A DNA stretch of 64,000 bases from NCBI RefSeq assembly GCF_020859565.1, contig NZ_JAJHUO010000020.1, positions 124,001 to 188,000 on the forward strand, in the 5' to 3' direction. Source of the stretch: Saccharothrix luteola. Lineage in GTDB: Bacteria; Actinomycetota; Actinomycetes; Mycobacteriales; Pseudonocardiaceae. The position numbers and the translations under genes are program-made. Position 1 is the first letter of the stretch. Each line of letters begins with the position of its first letter. Below are positions 25,613-34,135 of this stretch, in pieces. The notes under the pieces are model-generated. The model saw only the letters and a list, made by a program, of their open reading frames with translations. It was not told the DNA's origin and did no database searches.

Positions 25613-26884
25613 GTGGACTCCTCGACCGTGCTGTGGTTCCGACGCGACCTGCGGACCGCCGACCACCCGGCGCTCCTCGCGGCGGCCGGACGGGCGTCCC
25701 GCGCGCTCGCGTTGTTCGTGCTCGACCCCGTGCTGCTGAAGGCCTCCGGCGAGCCGCGGGTCGAGTTCCTGCACCGGTGCCTGCGGTCGTTGGACGCCGA
25801 GCTCGACGGGCGGCTCGTCGTGGTCGCGGGCGACCCGGTCGAGGTCGTGCCGCGGGTGGCCGCCGAGATCGGCGCCTCGTCCGTGCACGTCTCCGCGGAC
25901 GCCGGCCCGTACGGGCGCACGCGTGACGCGGCGGTGGCGGAGCGGGTCGAGCTGGTGCGCGCCGGGTCGCCCTACGCGGTCACGCCGGGGCGGGTCACCA
26001 AGGCCGACGGCACGCCGTACCGGGTGTTCACGCCGTTCCTGAAGGCCTGGCTGGACCACGGCGTGCGCCCGCCCGCCGGGACCGACGCGTCGTCGGTGGA
26101 GTGGATCCGGTCGGACATCGGGCGCGAGCTGCCGCCGGGTGAGGCGCTGCCGGACGTCCGGGCGCTGTGGGAGGCGTTCCGCGACGAGAAGCTGCCCGAC
26201 TACGCCGCCCGCCGCGACCGGCCGGACCTGGACGGCACCAGCAGGTTCTCCGCGTTCCTGAAGTGGGGCGTGGTGCACCCGCGGACGTTGCTGGCCGACC
26301 TCGGGCGCGGTGCGGGCGCCAAGGCGTTCCGCACCGAGCTCGCCTGGCGCGACTTCTACGCCGACGTGCTGTGGCACCGGCCGGATTCGGCCCGCCGCAA
26401 CTACAACCGCGCGTTCGACCGGATGCCGCTGGACGACGACCGCGACCGGTTCCGGGCGTGGTGCGAGGGGCGGACCGGCTACCCGTTCGTGGACGCCGGG
26501 ATGCGCCAGCTGCGGCAGGAGGGCTGGATGCACAACCGGGTCCGCATGGTCGTGGCGAGCTTCCTCGTCAAGGACCTCCACCTGCCGTGGTGGTGGGGCG
26601 CCCGGCACTTCATGCGCCACCTGGTCGACGGCGACCTCGCGTCCAACCAGCACGGCTGGCAGTGGGCGGCCGGCACCGGCACGGACGCGGCCCCGTACTT
26701 CCGGGTGTTCAACCCCGTGACGCAGGGCGAGAAGTTCGACCCCGAGGGGGACTACGTGCGTCGGTACGTGCCCGAGCTGCGCGACGTGCCGGGCAAGGCC
26801 GTGCACCAGCCGCGCGACCCGATCGTGGACCACGCGCACGAGCGCCTGGAAGCACTCGCGCGCTACGCCGCCGTCAAGGGGTGA
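25613..26884 (+). CDS. phr: deoxyribodipyrimidine photolyase
   Basis: A 423-aa class I CPD photolyase using light to split cyclobutane pyrimidine dimers. The N-terminal antenna domain starts LWFRRDLRTADHPAL. The FAD-binding part has TSRFSAFLKWG, ELAWRDFYADVLWHRP, DAGMRQLRQEGWMHNR, ASFLVKDL and GDLASNQHGWQWAAGTGTDA. The tryptophans of the electron-transfer chain appear present. Cryptochrome function is less likely given the full length and motifs. Confidence 0.95.
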   Translation: MDSSTVLWFRRDLRTADHPALLAAAGRASRALALFVLDPVLLKASGEPRVEFLHRCLRSLDAELDGRLVVVAGDPVEVVPRVAAEIGASSVHVSADAGPYGRTRDAAVAERVELVRAGSPYAVTPGRVTKADGTPYRVFTPFLKAWLDHGVRPPAGTDASSVEWIRSDIGRELPPGEALPDVRALWEAFRDEKLPDYAARRDRPDLDGTSRFSAFLKWGVVHPRTLLADLGRGAGAKAFRTELAWRDFYADVLWHRPDSARRNYNRAFDRMPLDDDRDRFRAWCEGRTGYPFVDAGMRQLRQEGWMHNRVRMVVASFLVKDLHLPWWWGARHFMRHLVDGDLASNQHGWQWAAGTGTDAAPYFRVFNPVTQGEKFDPEGDYVRRYVPELRDVPGKAVHQPRDPIVDHAHERLEALARYAAVKG

Positions 26885-26902
26885 ACGCCGTCAAGGGTTG
26901 AA
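26869..26902 (+). repeat. 17-bp tandem duplication across the photolyase stop
   Basis: Two adjacent 17-bp units (26869-26885 and 26886-26902) differ by one base. The first contains the photolyase TGA; the duplicate lies just outside the gene. It is probably a replication-slippage event. Confidence 0.7.
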
Positions 26903-26914
26903 CGCCGCGAACGG

Positions 26915-28102
26915 CTACCGCAGCACGTCCCGCAGCCGCACGCGGGCGCCCGTGCGCAGGACGGCGTTCGAGTAGACCTTGCCGCCCAGCCACGTGATCG
27001 CCGCGATCGCGGCCAGCGCGAGCACGATCGCCAGCAGCACCTGCCACGTCGGCGCGACGCCCATCGCCATCCGGCCCGGCATCAGGATCGGCGCGAACGG
27101 CGGCAGCACCGACAGCACCGCCACCGTCGTGCCGCTCGGGTCGGTGATCATGAAGTTGATGCCCAGCATGAACGCCACCACGATCGACGTGCTGATCGGC
27201 ATCAGCACCGACTGGAGCTCCTCCTGGCGCGACACCAACGACGCGGCGGCGGCGAAAACGGTGGCGTACAAGAAGAAGCCGAGCACGTACCACAGCAGGC
27301 CGGTGGCCAGCGCGCCGCCGGCCACGCCCGCGACGTCGATCACCCCCGACAACGACGCCAGCACCAGCCCGATGCCGCCGATCAGGAGCAGCTGCAGCAG
27401 ACCCACCGCGCCGAGCCCGACGACCTTGCCCAGCAGCAACTGCCACGGCCGCAGCGTGGCCAGCAGGATCTCCACCACGCGGCTGGACTTCTCCTCCACC
27501 ACGCCCTGGGCGACCATCGCGCCGTAGACCAGCAGCGAGTAGTACAGCAGCCCGGCGATCACCAGGCCGATCGCCAGCCGCTGGCCGCGCTGCTCGTCCT
27601 CCTGCTGCAACGCCACCACGTCGACGCTCGCGCGTTCCAGGTTGCGCGCCACCTCGGCCGGGTCCACGCCCGCCTCGGCGAAGTGCGCGTCCAGCACCTG
27701 CTGCTTGACGAGCAGGTCGAGGGAGTTGCGCAGGGAGTCGCCGAGCGACTCCTTCACCACCACGCGCAGGTCGTCGGAAGCGCCGGTGATCAGCGCGTCC
27801 AGCTCGCCCGAGCGCACCTGCCCCTCGGCCGCCGCCAGGTCGGTCACGTCGACCGTCTCCACCTCGCGGCCGAACGACCGGGCGGTCTGCTTCAACGGCT
27901 CCGCGAGCACGGTGGCCTGACCGCTCAGCGCGACCCGGTCGCGACCGGCGTCGTCGAACAGCAGGGCTTGCAGCAGCACGTACCCGGCCAGCAGGGCGAC
28001 GATCAGCAGCGTGCCCCACAGGAACGACTTCGTGCGCACCTTGCCCAGGAACTCCCGGCGCGAGACCAGGAACACCGCCCGACGGGGGGTGAGGCTGCTC
28101 AT
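26915..28102 (-). CDS. ABC exporter permease (NatB-like)
   Basis: A 395-aa ABC-2 type membrane protein. It starts MSSLTPRRAVFLVSRREFLG, has one N-terminal helix (about 25-45), a long extracellular domain (about 46-185) and then five or six helices, including VVEEKSSRVVEILLATLRPW, the conserved ABC-2 loop. This is the NatB/YhaP layout. It should export sodium, a drug or a peptide with the adjacent ATPase. The ATG overlaps the ATPase stop (ATGA). Confidence 0.9.
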   Translation of the reverse strand: MSSLTPRRAVFLVSRREFLGKVRTKSFLWGTLLIVALLAGYVLLQALLFDDAGRDRVALSGQATVLAEPLKQTARSFGREVETVDVTDLAAAEGQVRSGELDALITGASDDLRVVVKESLGDSLRNSLDLLVKQQVLDAHFAEAGVDPAEVARNLERASVDVVALQQEDEQRGQRLAIGLVIAGLLYYSLLVYGAMVAQGVVEEKSSRVVEILLATLRPWQLLLGKVVGLGAVGLLQLLLIGGIGLVLASLSGVIDVAGVAGGALATGLLWYVLGFFLYATVFAAAASLVSRQEELQSVLMPISTSIVVAFMLGINFMITDPSGTTVAVLSVLPPFAPILMPGRMAMGVAPTWQVLLAIVLALAAIAAITWLGGKVYSNAVLRTGARVRLRDVLR

Positions 28103-29010
28103 GCGGCGGACTCCTCGGTCACCACGCTGCGGAACAACTCGGTCAGCGACGGCCGCTGCCGGGCGAACTCGTGCACCGGGCCCGTGTCCAGGGCGGCGCG
28201 CAGCACGGCCTGGTCGTCCACGTCCGACGTGACCTCGAGGACCGTGCGGCCGGTCGACGTGTGCGCCGAGCGCACGCCCGGCAGGTGGTCGGCCCAGCCC
28301 ACGGGCGCCAGCGGCGCGTCCACGACGAGCTTCGACTCGCCGCCGGCGCGCAGCTCGTCCACCGAACCGGACGCCACGAGCGTGCCGCTGCGGACGATGC
28401 CCACCCGGTCGCACAACCGCTCGACCAGGTCGAGCTGGTGGCTGGAGAACACCACCGGCACGCCGCTCGCCGCCTTCTCGCGCAGCACGGTGCTCATCAC
28501 GTCCACCGCGACGGGGTCGAGGCCGGAGAACGGCTCGTCCAGCACGAGCACGTCCGGCTCGTGCACCAGCGCCGCGGCCAGCTGCACGCGTTGCTGGTTG
28601 CCCAGGCTCAGCTTCTGCACCTCGTCGCCGCGGCGGTCGCGCAGGCCGAGGCGGCCGATCCAGTCCTCCGCCGAGCGGTGCGCGGCGTTGGTCGACAGGC
28701 CGTGCAGCTCGGCGAGGTAGACGAGCTGGTCGAGCACCTTCATCTTGGGGTAGAGCCCGCGTTCCTCGGGCATGTAGCCGATCCGGCGGCGGGTCTCGAA
28801 GGTGATCGGCGCGCCGTTCCACCTGACCTCGCCCGAGTCCGCGGCCAGCACGCCGAGCGCGATGCGCATCGCGGTGGTCTTGCCCGCGCCGTTGCTGCCG
28901 ACGAACCCGTACAGCTCGCCCGCGCGGACGTCGAAGGTCATCCTGTCGAGCGCGACGACCTCCCCGTAGCGCTTGGAGACGCGGTCGACCTCCAGCACTC
29001 CCTGTGCCAC
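28099..29010 (-). CDS. ABC exporter ATP-binding protein (NatA-like)
   Basis: A 303-aa ATPase. Walker A GSNGAGKTT, Q-loop region GYMPEERGLYPKM, signature LSLGNQQ, Walker B VLVLDEPFSGLD and switch His in VFSSHQ are all present. The C-terminal ~90 residues are the DUF4162-like tail seen in NatA-type exporters. GTG start with AGGAGGAG upstream. It is the middle gene of an XRE regulator-ATPase-permease operon. Confidence 0.94.
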   Translation of the reverse strand: MAQGVLEVDRVSKRYGEVVALDRMTFDVRAGELYGFVGSNGAGKTTAMRIALGVLAADSGEVRWNGAPITFETRRRIGYMPEERGLYPKMKVLDQLVYLAELHGLSTNAAHRSAEDWIGRLGLRDRRGDEVQKLSLGNQQRVQLAAALVHEPDVLVLDEPFSGLDPVAVDVMSTVLREKAASGVPVVFSSHQLDLVERLCDRVGIVRSGTLVASGSVDELRAGGESKLVVDAPLAPVGWADHLPGVRSAHTSTGRTVLEVTSDVDDQAVLRAALDTGPVHEFARQRPSLTELFRSVVTEESAA

Positions 29011-29039
29011 GTGCTCTCCTCCTGTCGTGACCGGTCGTG

Positions 29040-29297
29040 CTAGCCGTAGACCTGCGTGGACAGCGGCGCGAACGGCGTGCGGCTGAACACCGCCTCGACC
29101 GGCAGGCCGAACACGTCGCAGATCCGCAGCGCCAGGTCGAGGCTCGGGTAGTGGTCGCCCCGCTCCAGCGCCCCGATCGTCTGGGGGTTGACCTCGACCG
29201 CCGCGGCCAACCCCGCCCTGGTCATACCCCGTTCGACCCGGAGCACCCCGATCCGGTTGTGGATGGGTTGCCCGGGGCCTCGGCGCACCGGACTCAT
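29040..29297 (-). CDS. small XRE-family regulator of the ABC operon
   Basis: An 85-aa protein that is mostly one helix-turn-helix (NRIGVLRVERGMTRAGLAAA, then VEVNPQTIGALERGDHYPSL). This YozG/SCO-type short XRE protein commonly precedes NatAB-type exporters. It starts at ATG 29297, 29 nt before the ATPase gene begins. It probably represses its own operon. Confidence 0.88.
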   Translation of the reverse strand: MSPVRRGPGQPIHNRIGVLRVERGMTRAGLAAAVEVNPQTIGALERGDHYPSLDLALRICDVFGLPVEAVFSRTPFAPLSTQVYG

Positions 29298-29306
29298 GCT
29301 ACGAAG

Positions 29307-29324
29307 TGTTGCGAAAACCCAACA
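29307..29324. promoter_or_regulatory. TGTTG-N8-CAACA inverted repeat upstream of the XRE gene
   Basis: Perfect 5-bp arms within an AT-rich stretch 10 nt upstream of the regulator start; a plausible autoregulatory operator. Confidence 0.4.
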
Positions 29325-29492
29325 GAACGGCAAGTAAACAATTCACAGAATAGGCCGAACGGCGGTATCCGCGGGTCGCGCCCCCGAAGAATCACGTTTC
29401 GGTGAAACGATACGTCGCCGGGAACCGAATCGAGTGTCGACGGGTCGAATTGCGCAGTAGGGCCGCAAGCCCCGTTGCCGTGAGGGGTGAAC

Positions 29493-29936
29493 ATGGAGCC
29501 GGACCAGTGGCTCGCGCAGTACGGAGAGAAGATCGAGCAGGCCAAGCGGAACGCCGCGCAGGCCGAGTCGCAGCTCGGTGGCGTCGGCGGTAGCGCGACG
29601 TCGCCGGACGGCCTGATCACCGTCACGGTCAACGCCTCGGGCGCGTTGACCGACCTGATCCTGCGCCCGCAGTTGCGCGGCGAGGACCCCGAGCGGATCT
29701 CCGGCGCGATCATGACCGCCGTCGCCCAGGCGCAGCGCGCCGCGGCGGGCAAGGTCGTCGAGATCATGACGGAGTTCGTCGGTGACAGCCCCGCGCTGGA
29801 GTTCGTGAAGGCGAAGATGCCCAACGGCTATTCGGGTGACGGCACGGACGCCGTGGAACCGGAGCCCGAGATCCAGCGTCGAGACACCAGGCCCGATGAC
29901 GACTACTTCACCAACCCACCCGATGTCATGGCCTGA
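29493..29936 (+). CDS. YbaB/EbfC-family protein (type VII-associated)
   Basis: A 147-aa protein with a YbaB/EbfC-like fold: N-terminal helix (YGEKIEQAKRNAAQAESQLG), a beta segment (DGLITVTVNASGALTDLILR) and a second helix. In actinobacteria such proteins (EspL-like) often sit beside ESX substrates and may act as chaperones or DNA-binding proteins. ATG 29493 lies 6 nt after GAGGGG; GTG 29487 is the alternative. First gene of a three-gene unit. Confidence 0.82.
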   Translation: MEPDQWLAQYGEKIEQAKRNAAQAESQLGGVGGSATSPDGLITVTVNASGALTDLILRPQLRGEDPERISGAIMTAVAQAQRAAAGKVVEIMTEFVGDSPALEFVKAKMPNGYSGDGTDAVEPEPEIQRRDTRPDDDYFTNPPDVMA

Positions 29937-29947
29937 GCAGGGGGTAG

Positions 29948-30262
29948 ATGACCATGTTCGACTCGTTCAACGTGAACCCGGAGGAGATCCGGGCGCACGC
30001 TGGCACGGTCGACCAGTTGACGCAGCGGATGCTCTCGGCCACCAACACCGCTGACCCGTCGCTGTCGACCGACGCCTTCGGCGTGTTCGGCTCGTTCCTG
30101 GCGCAGTTCCTGCTCAAGGCGGCCGGCTCGTCCCAGGACATCCTCGGCCAGGCCACGGAAACCGTCGCCGACATGTGCCAGGGCCTCAAGGAGGTCGCCG
30201 ACCTCTACGAGAACGTCGACCTCGACAACGCGTTCGGCTTCACCGGAAGGGCACGGGGATGA
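29948..30262 (+). CDS. EspC-like type VII secretion target
   Basis: A 104-aa helical protein resembling EspC/type VII secretion target proteins: it begins MTMFDSFNVNPEEIRAHAGT and continues with a hydrophobic hairpin and YENVDLDNAFGFTG, containing a YxxxD-type export motif (YENVD). These are exported by ESX systems in the family. No ESX core gene (eccB-E, mycP) lies in the window. ATGA overlap with the next gene. Confidence 0.8.
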   Translation: MTMFDSFNVNPEEIRAHAGTVDQLTQRMLSATNTADPSLSTDAFGVFGSFLAQFLLKAAGSSQDILGQATETVADMCQGLKEVADLYENVDLDNAFGFTGRARG

Positions 30263-31941
30263 GCGGGCAAGCCACCACCACCCAGGGCCGAGACCCCTCG
30301 CACTTGATCAGCGACGTGCAGGGCACCGTCGCGGCGGTCGAGCGCGGCGACTGGGTCCAGGCCGGCCTCGGCATGGCGAACACCGCCATGGGCATCGTCG
30401 GCATGGCCAGCAACCCGTTGTCGGGCTTCCTGTCCGCCGGTTTCAGCTGGGCCATGCAGCACGTCGACTTCCTGCGCGAGCCGTTCGACGCGCTGCTCGG
30501 CGACCCGCAGGCGATCCAGAAGATGTCCGACAGCTGGGCGTCCGCGGCCAAGCAGATCGAGGGCATCGTCGCGGACTACCGGCGCACGTCGGTCGAGGAG
30601 ACGCGGACCTGGCGCGGTCGTTCCGCCGACGGCTACCGGGCGGCGAGCAAGCGGCACGCGGCCGGGCTGGAGACGCTGTCCAAGGCCACGCAGGGCATCT
30701 CGCGCGCGGCCAAGGGCGCGGGCGAGCTGGTGGCGACCGTGCGCAAGACCATCATGGACCTGATCAGCCAGGCCGTGTCCGAGATGGTCATGAAGATCAT
30801 CCAGTGGTTGGCGGCGTCGTTCCTGACCTTCGGCGCGGCCATCGGCGCGGCGATCGCGGACATCGTGCAGATGGCGTGCAACTACGCCAAGAAGCTCGCC
30901 GACTTCCTGCAGAAGCTCGGCAACTCGCTCAAGAAGCTGATCGACCTGATCAAGTCGGTCGCGCAGATCGCCCAGACCGCCAAGCAGATCCTGCAGGCGA
31001 TCACCGCGATGACGTCGTCCAACAAGGGCGGCGGCGGTGGCGGCTCGGGACCGCGGTTGTCGCAGGGTGGCCTCGGGCTCGACGAGCGGCAGCTCAACGA
31101 GATGGACCGGGGCGCGAACGACCGGTACACGAACAACCCCGGTGGTGGCGGCGGTGGGTCGACCATCCCGTCCGGCGGTCCGAGCCCGATCGGTCCCGTC
31201 GTGAGCCAGCCGCCGCGGGTGGGCACCGGCTACGGGCCGGGCACGGGTGGCGTGACGGAGCCGGGTCGTGCGTACCCGGGCGGTCCGAGCGGTCCCGTGG
31301 TGAGCCAGCCGCCGCGGGTGGGCACCGGTGGCGGCTCCGGTGGTTCCGGCGGGTCCGGTTCCGGCGGTTCCGGCGGCGGCGGTCACTGGGAGCCGGGTCG
31401 GTGGGTGCCGGGCGGTTCCGGTGCGGGCACCGGCCAGGTGCCCCCGCCGCCCACGTTCCGCGACACGACTTACGCGACGGGCAGCGGCAGCGGTACCGGC
31501 ACGCCTTCCGTGCCGACCATGCCGACCGTGCCGCCGATCCGTTCGACCGACCTGCCCACCGGCGGTGGCGCGGGTGGCGGTGCCGGCGGCTTCGGCGGTG
31601 GTGGCGGCGGCTTCGCCGGTGGCGGTGGCGGCGGTGGTGGTTTCGCGGGCGGTTCCGGTGGCGGTGGCGCCGGCGGTTCCACCCTCCAGGCCGGTGGCTC
31701 GTCCGGCGTGCTCGGCCAGTCGGGCGGTCCGGCGGGCGGCGCGGCTGCCGGCGGTGCGCCGGGCGCGGCCGGCGGACGTCCCGGCGGCGCGGGCGGCATG
31801 GGCATGATGGGCGCGCCGATGATGGGTGCGCCGGGTGGCCAGGGCGGCGACGGCAAGGACCACCAGCGCAAGGTGCGGCTGGAGGGCGAGCCCCTGATCG
31901 AGGAGCCGCCGAAGGCCGCGAAGCCGATCATCGGCGAGTGA
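30259..31941 (+). CDS. long WXG/PPE-type protein with Gly-rich C-terminus
   Basis: A 560-aa protein. Residues ~1-250 are helical and resemble a WXG100-type domain, with WRGRSADGYRAASKRHA as the W-x-G turn at about 115 and several amphipathic or hydrophobic helices (WLAASFLTFGAAIGAAIADI). Residues ~255-500 are Gly/Ser/Pro-rich, with the duplicated unit PVVSQPPRVGTG. The charged tail ends RKVRLEGEPLIEEPP. It is likely secreted by a type VII system or acts at the envelope, with the EspC-like protein as partner. Confidence 0.8.
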   Translation: MSGQATTTQGRDPSHLISDVQGTVAAVERGDWVQAGLGMANTAMGIVGMASNPLSGFLSAGFSWAMQHVDFLREPFDALLGDPQAIQKMSDSWASAAKQIEGIVADYRRTSVEETRTWRGRSADGYRAASKRHAAGLETLSKATQGISRAAKGAGELVATVRKTIMDLISQAVSEMVMKIIQWLAASFLTFGAAIGAAIADIVQMACNYAKKLADFLQKLGNSLKKLIDLIKSVAQIAQTAKQILQAITAMTSSNKGGGGGGSGPRLSQGGLGLDERQLNEMDRGANDRYTNNPGGGGGGSTIPSGGPSPIGPVVSQPPRVGTGYGPGTGGVTEPGRAYPGGPSGPVVSQPPRVGTGGGSGGSGGSGSGGSGGGGHWEPGRWVPGGSGAGTGQVPPPPTFRDTTYATGSGSGTGTPSVPTMPTVPPIRSTDLPTGGGAGGGAGGFGGGGGGFAGGGGGGGGFAGGSGGGGAGGSTLQAGGSSGVLGQSGGPAGGAAAGGAPGAAGGRPGGAGGMGMMGAPMMGAPGGQGGDGKDHQRKVRLEGEPLIEEPPKAAKPIIGE

Positions 31942-31951
31942 CCTGAACGCC

Positions 31952-31980
31952 AAGGGGACCTCCACTCCGGAGGTCCCCTT
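31952..31980 (+). terminator. terminator of the type VII-associated operon
   Basis: AAGGGGACCTCC (31952-31963) pairs perfectly with GGAGGTCCCCTT (31969-31980) over a 5-nt loop. Confidence 0.85.
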
Positions 31981-31998
31981 TCGCGTGCCCGCCCCCGT

Positions 31999-32059
31999 CC
32001 TGAACGTTGAACTCGGGGTACCTGAACGTTCGACACGTGGTACCTGAACGTTCGACACG
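31999..32059. repeat. direct repeats related to the 20.4-kb repeat region
   Basis: GGTACCTGAACGTTCGACACG occurs as two copies of 21 bp (32017-32037 and 32039-32059; the reader may check the first 20 bases). Just before, TGAACGTTGAACTCGGGG (32001-32018) matches the reverse complement of 20480-20497 at 17 of 18 positions. A 12-bp C/G palindrome follows at 32069-32080. The region lies between convergent genes. Confidence 0.8.
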
Positions 32060-32119
32060 CCCCAGGCGCCCCCCGGGGGGGCTCCAACAACCCCCTCACC
32101 CCGTCGCCCCACGCTCAGG

Positions 32120-33556
32120 TCAGGTTTGGGCGGCCAGTTCCTCGGCCACCTCGGCGGTGACGGCCGGTTCGGCGGCGGTGCGGTCGGTCGGCACCAGGCC
32201 GATGCGGGTGCGGCGGTCCAGGACGTCGTCGGCGGTCAGGGCTCCCTCGTGGCGCACGGCCCAGGCGACCTCGCCGACCTCGGCGACGTCGGGTGCTTCC
32301 GCGCCGTAACGAGCGACCAGGTGCGGCGGGCCGGTGGTCGGGCCCGCGCCCACCAAGGGGATCCCCGCGGTGCGGGAGCGGGTCGTGGTGAGGGCGGTGG
32401 CGTCGACGGCTTTGGCGGCCATGCTGCGGTAGGTGGTGAGCTTGCCGCCCACGACCGTGGTCACGCCGTCGTTCGTCAGCACGGCGTGGCCGCGCGACAG
32501 CTCGGCGCTGGGGCCGTCGCCCGTGTCGAGGAGGGGACGCAGTCCCGCGAAGGCCCCCAGGACGTCGGCACGGGTGAGTTCGCGCTCCAGGACCGAGGAC
32601 GCGACCCCCAGCAGGAAGTCCACATCGGACTGCGGCACGGTGGGGACGTCCGGGATCGGGCCGTCCACCGGCTCGTCGGTCAGACCCACGTACACCCGCC
32701 CGTCACGTTGCGGCAGCACGAGCGCGTAGCGGTTCCGGGCGCCCGGAACCGGCACGGTCAGCGCCGTGCTCGACAGGCCGACGGTGGACGCGGACAGCAC
32801 CAGGTGCGAACCCCGCGACGGGCGGAGCCTCACCTCCGGCGCCAAGTCTCCTGCCCACACACCGGTGGCGTTCACCACCGCACGCGCCCCGATGTGCAGC
32901 GACGCCCCGGTGAGCGTGTCGACCACGTGCGCGCCGCGGCCGGAAAGGGAGGTGGCACGGGCGCGGGTGACGATCCGGGCGCCGAAGCCGGCGGCGGTCC
33001 GGGCCAGGGCCACGACCAGGCGGGCGTCGTCGATCAGCTGCCCGTCGAAGCTGAGCAGGCCGCCGCGCAGGCCCGCCCGCCGCAGACCGGGGGCCAGTGC
33101 CAGCGCCTCCGCGGCCGGCACCCGCCGGGGACCCGGCAGCACGCGTGACGGCGTGCGGGCCAGCCGGCGCAGCACGTCGCCCGCACGCAGACCGGCCATC
33201 ACCACGGGGTCGTGCGCCTTGCCGTGCAACGGCACCAGTTGCGGCAGCGCCCGCACCAGGTGCGGCGCGGTGCGGGTCATCAGGATGCCCCGCTCCACCG
33301 CGCTCTCGTACGCCACCCCGACCTCGCCCTGGGCCAGGTAGCGCAGGCCGCCGTGGACCAGCTTGCTCGACCAGCGGGACGTGCCGAACGCCAGGTCGTG
33401 CGCCTCCACCAGGCACACCGACAGCCCGCGTGACGCCGCGTCGAGGGCGACACCCGCCCCGGTCACGCCACCACCGACGACGAGCAGGTCGACGGGCGAG
33501 GACGCCAGGTGGTCGAGGTCCGCGCGCCGCCGCCCGGCGTTCAGAGAGGTCTTCAC
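32120..33556 (-). CDS. glpD: glycerol-3-phosphate dehydrogenase, FAD-dependent
   Basis: A 478-aa flavoprotein that oxidises sn-glycerol 3-phosphate to dihydroxyacetone phosphate at the membrane. The FAD-binding motif is LLVVGGGVTGAGVALDAASR; GTSRWSSKLVHGGLRYLAQG is the diagnostic family segment; the second part has VYVGLTDEPVDGP and VVGGKLTTYRSMAAKAVDA. GTG start overlaps the TetR stop (GTGA). The neighbourhood glpD-tetR-divergent flavoprotein resembles M. tuberculosis Rv2249c-Rv2250c-Rv2251. Confidence 0.94.
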   Translation of the reverse strand: MKTSLNAGRRRADLDHLASSPVDLLVVGGGVTGAGVALDAASRGLSVCLVEAHDLAFGTSRWSSKLVHGGLRYLAQGEVGVAYESAVERGILMTRTAPHLVRALPQLVPLHGKAHDPVVMAGLRAGDVLRRLARTPSRVLPGPRRVPAAEALALAPGLRRAGLRGGLLSFDGQLIDDARLVVALARTAAGFGARIVTRARATSLSGRGAHVVDTLTGASLHIGARAVVNATGVWAGDLAPEVRLRPSRGSHLVLSASTVGLSSTALTVPVPGARNRYALVLPQRDGRVYVGLTDEPVDGPIPDVPTVPQSDVDFLLGVASSVLERELTRADVLGAFAGLRPLLDTGDGPSAELSRGHAVLTNDGVTTVVGGKLTTYRSMAAKAVDATALTTTRSRTAGIPLVGAGPTTGPPHLVARYGAEAPDVAEVGEVAWAVRHEGALTADDVLDRRTRIGLVPTDRTAAEPAVTAEVAEELAAQT

Positions 33557-34119
33557 GACAGCGCCCCGTCCAGGTAGGCGGCCAGTTCGGCCAGCAGGTC
33601 CTCGAAGTCCAGGTCCGTGGTGGCCGGTCGGATCGAGAGCACCAGCGACTGCGTGGTCAGCAGCACGAGCCGGGCCTGGGCGGACGTGGAGCCCGGCCGG
33701 ATCGAGCCGTCCGCGTGACCCTCCTCGATCCGGTCGACCAGGAACGCTTCGACCAGCCGCTGCGTGCTCCCCAGCCGTCGCACGAGGTACGGCAGCATCA
33801 GCTCGGCGTCCAGGTCGAGCACCCGCCGCATCAACGGGTCGGCGGCCAGCAGCCGGATGCCCGCGATGGCCTGCGCCACGAGCCGCTGCCTGGCGTTGTC
33901 GCCGGTCGCCTCGACGCGCTGGAGCAGGGCGGTGAACTCCCTGGTCATGAGGGTCCTGACCAGCGTGCCGACATCCGGGAACCGGCGGTAGAGGGTCATC
34001 CGGCTCACGCCGGCGCGCTTGGCGATGTCCGTCAGCGTGGTGCGGCGGACCCCGACCTCGACCACGCAGTCGCGGGCCGCGTCGAGGAGCGCGTCATCAC
34101 TGTGACGTTGAGACGTCAT
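33553..34119 (-). CDS. TetR-family regulator of glpD and the divergent flavoprotein
   Basis: A 188-aa TetR protein with helix-turn-helix at about residues 10-55 (RRTTLTDIAKRAGVSRMTLY then RRFPDVGTLV). It is co-transcribed with glpD and only 16 bp from the divergent flavoprotein gene, so it probably controls both. GTCACA/TGTGAC half-sites in the gap are candidate operators. Confidence 0.92.
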   Translation of the reverse strand: MTSQRHSDDALLDAARDCVVEVGVRRTTLTDIAKRAGVSRMTLYRRFPDVGTLVRTLMTREFTALLQRVEATGDNARQRLVAQAIAGIRLLAADPLMRRVLDLDAELMLPYLVRRLGSTQRLVEAFLVDRIEEGHADGSIRPGSTSAQARLVLLTTQSLVLSIRPATTDLDFEDLLAELAAYLDGALS

Positions 34120-34127
34120 GTGTCACA
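34101..34127. promoter_or_regulatory. TGTGAC-N15-GTCACA inverted repeat at the glpD regulator start
   Basis: TGTGAC (34101-34106) and GTCACA (34122-34127) flank a smaller inverted repeat GACGT-tgag-ACGTC (34104-34117). The element overlaps the TetR start codon, fitting autorepression. Confidence 0.5.
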
Positions 34128-34135
34128 CTGTAGCG

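Noticed and set aside
23588..26839. Very long open frame on the minus strand opposite citrate synthase, PadR and photolyase
   Set aside because: It has no family sequence, is Arg/His/Gly-rich, and three clear genes occupy the region on their own strands. High GC content keeps antisense frames open.
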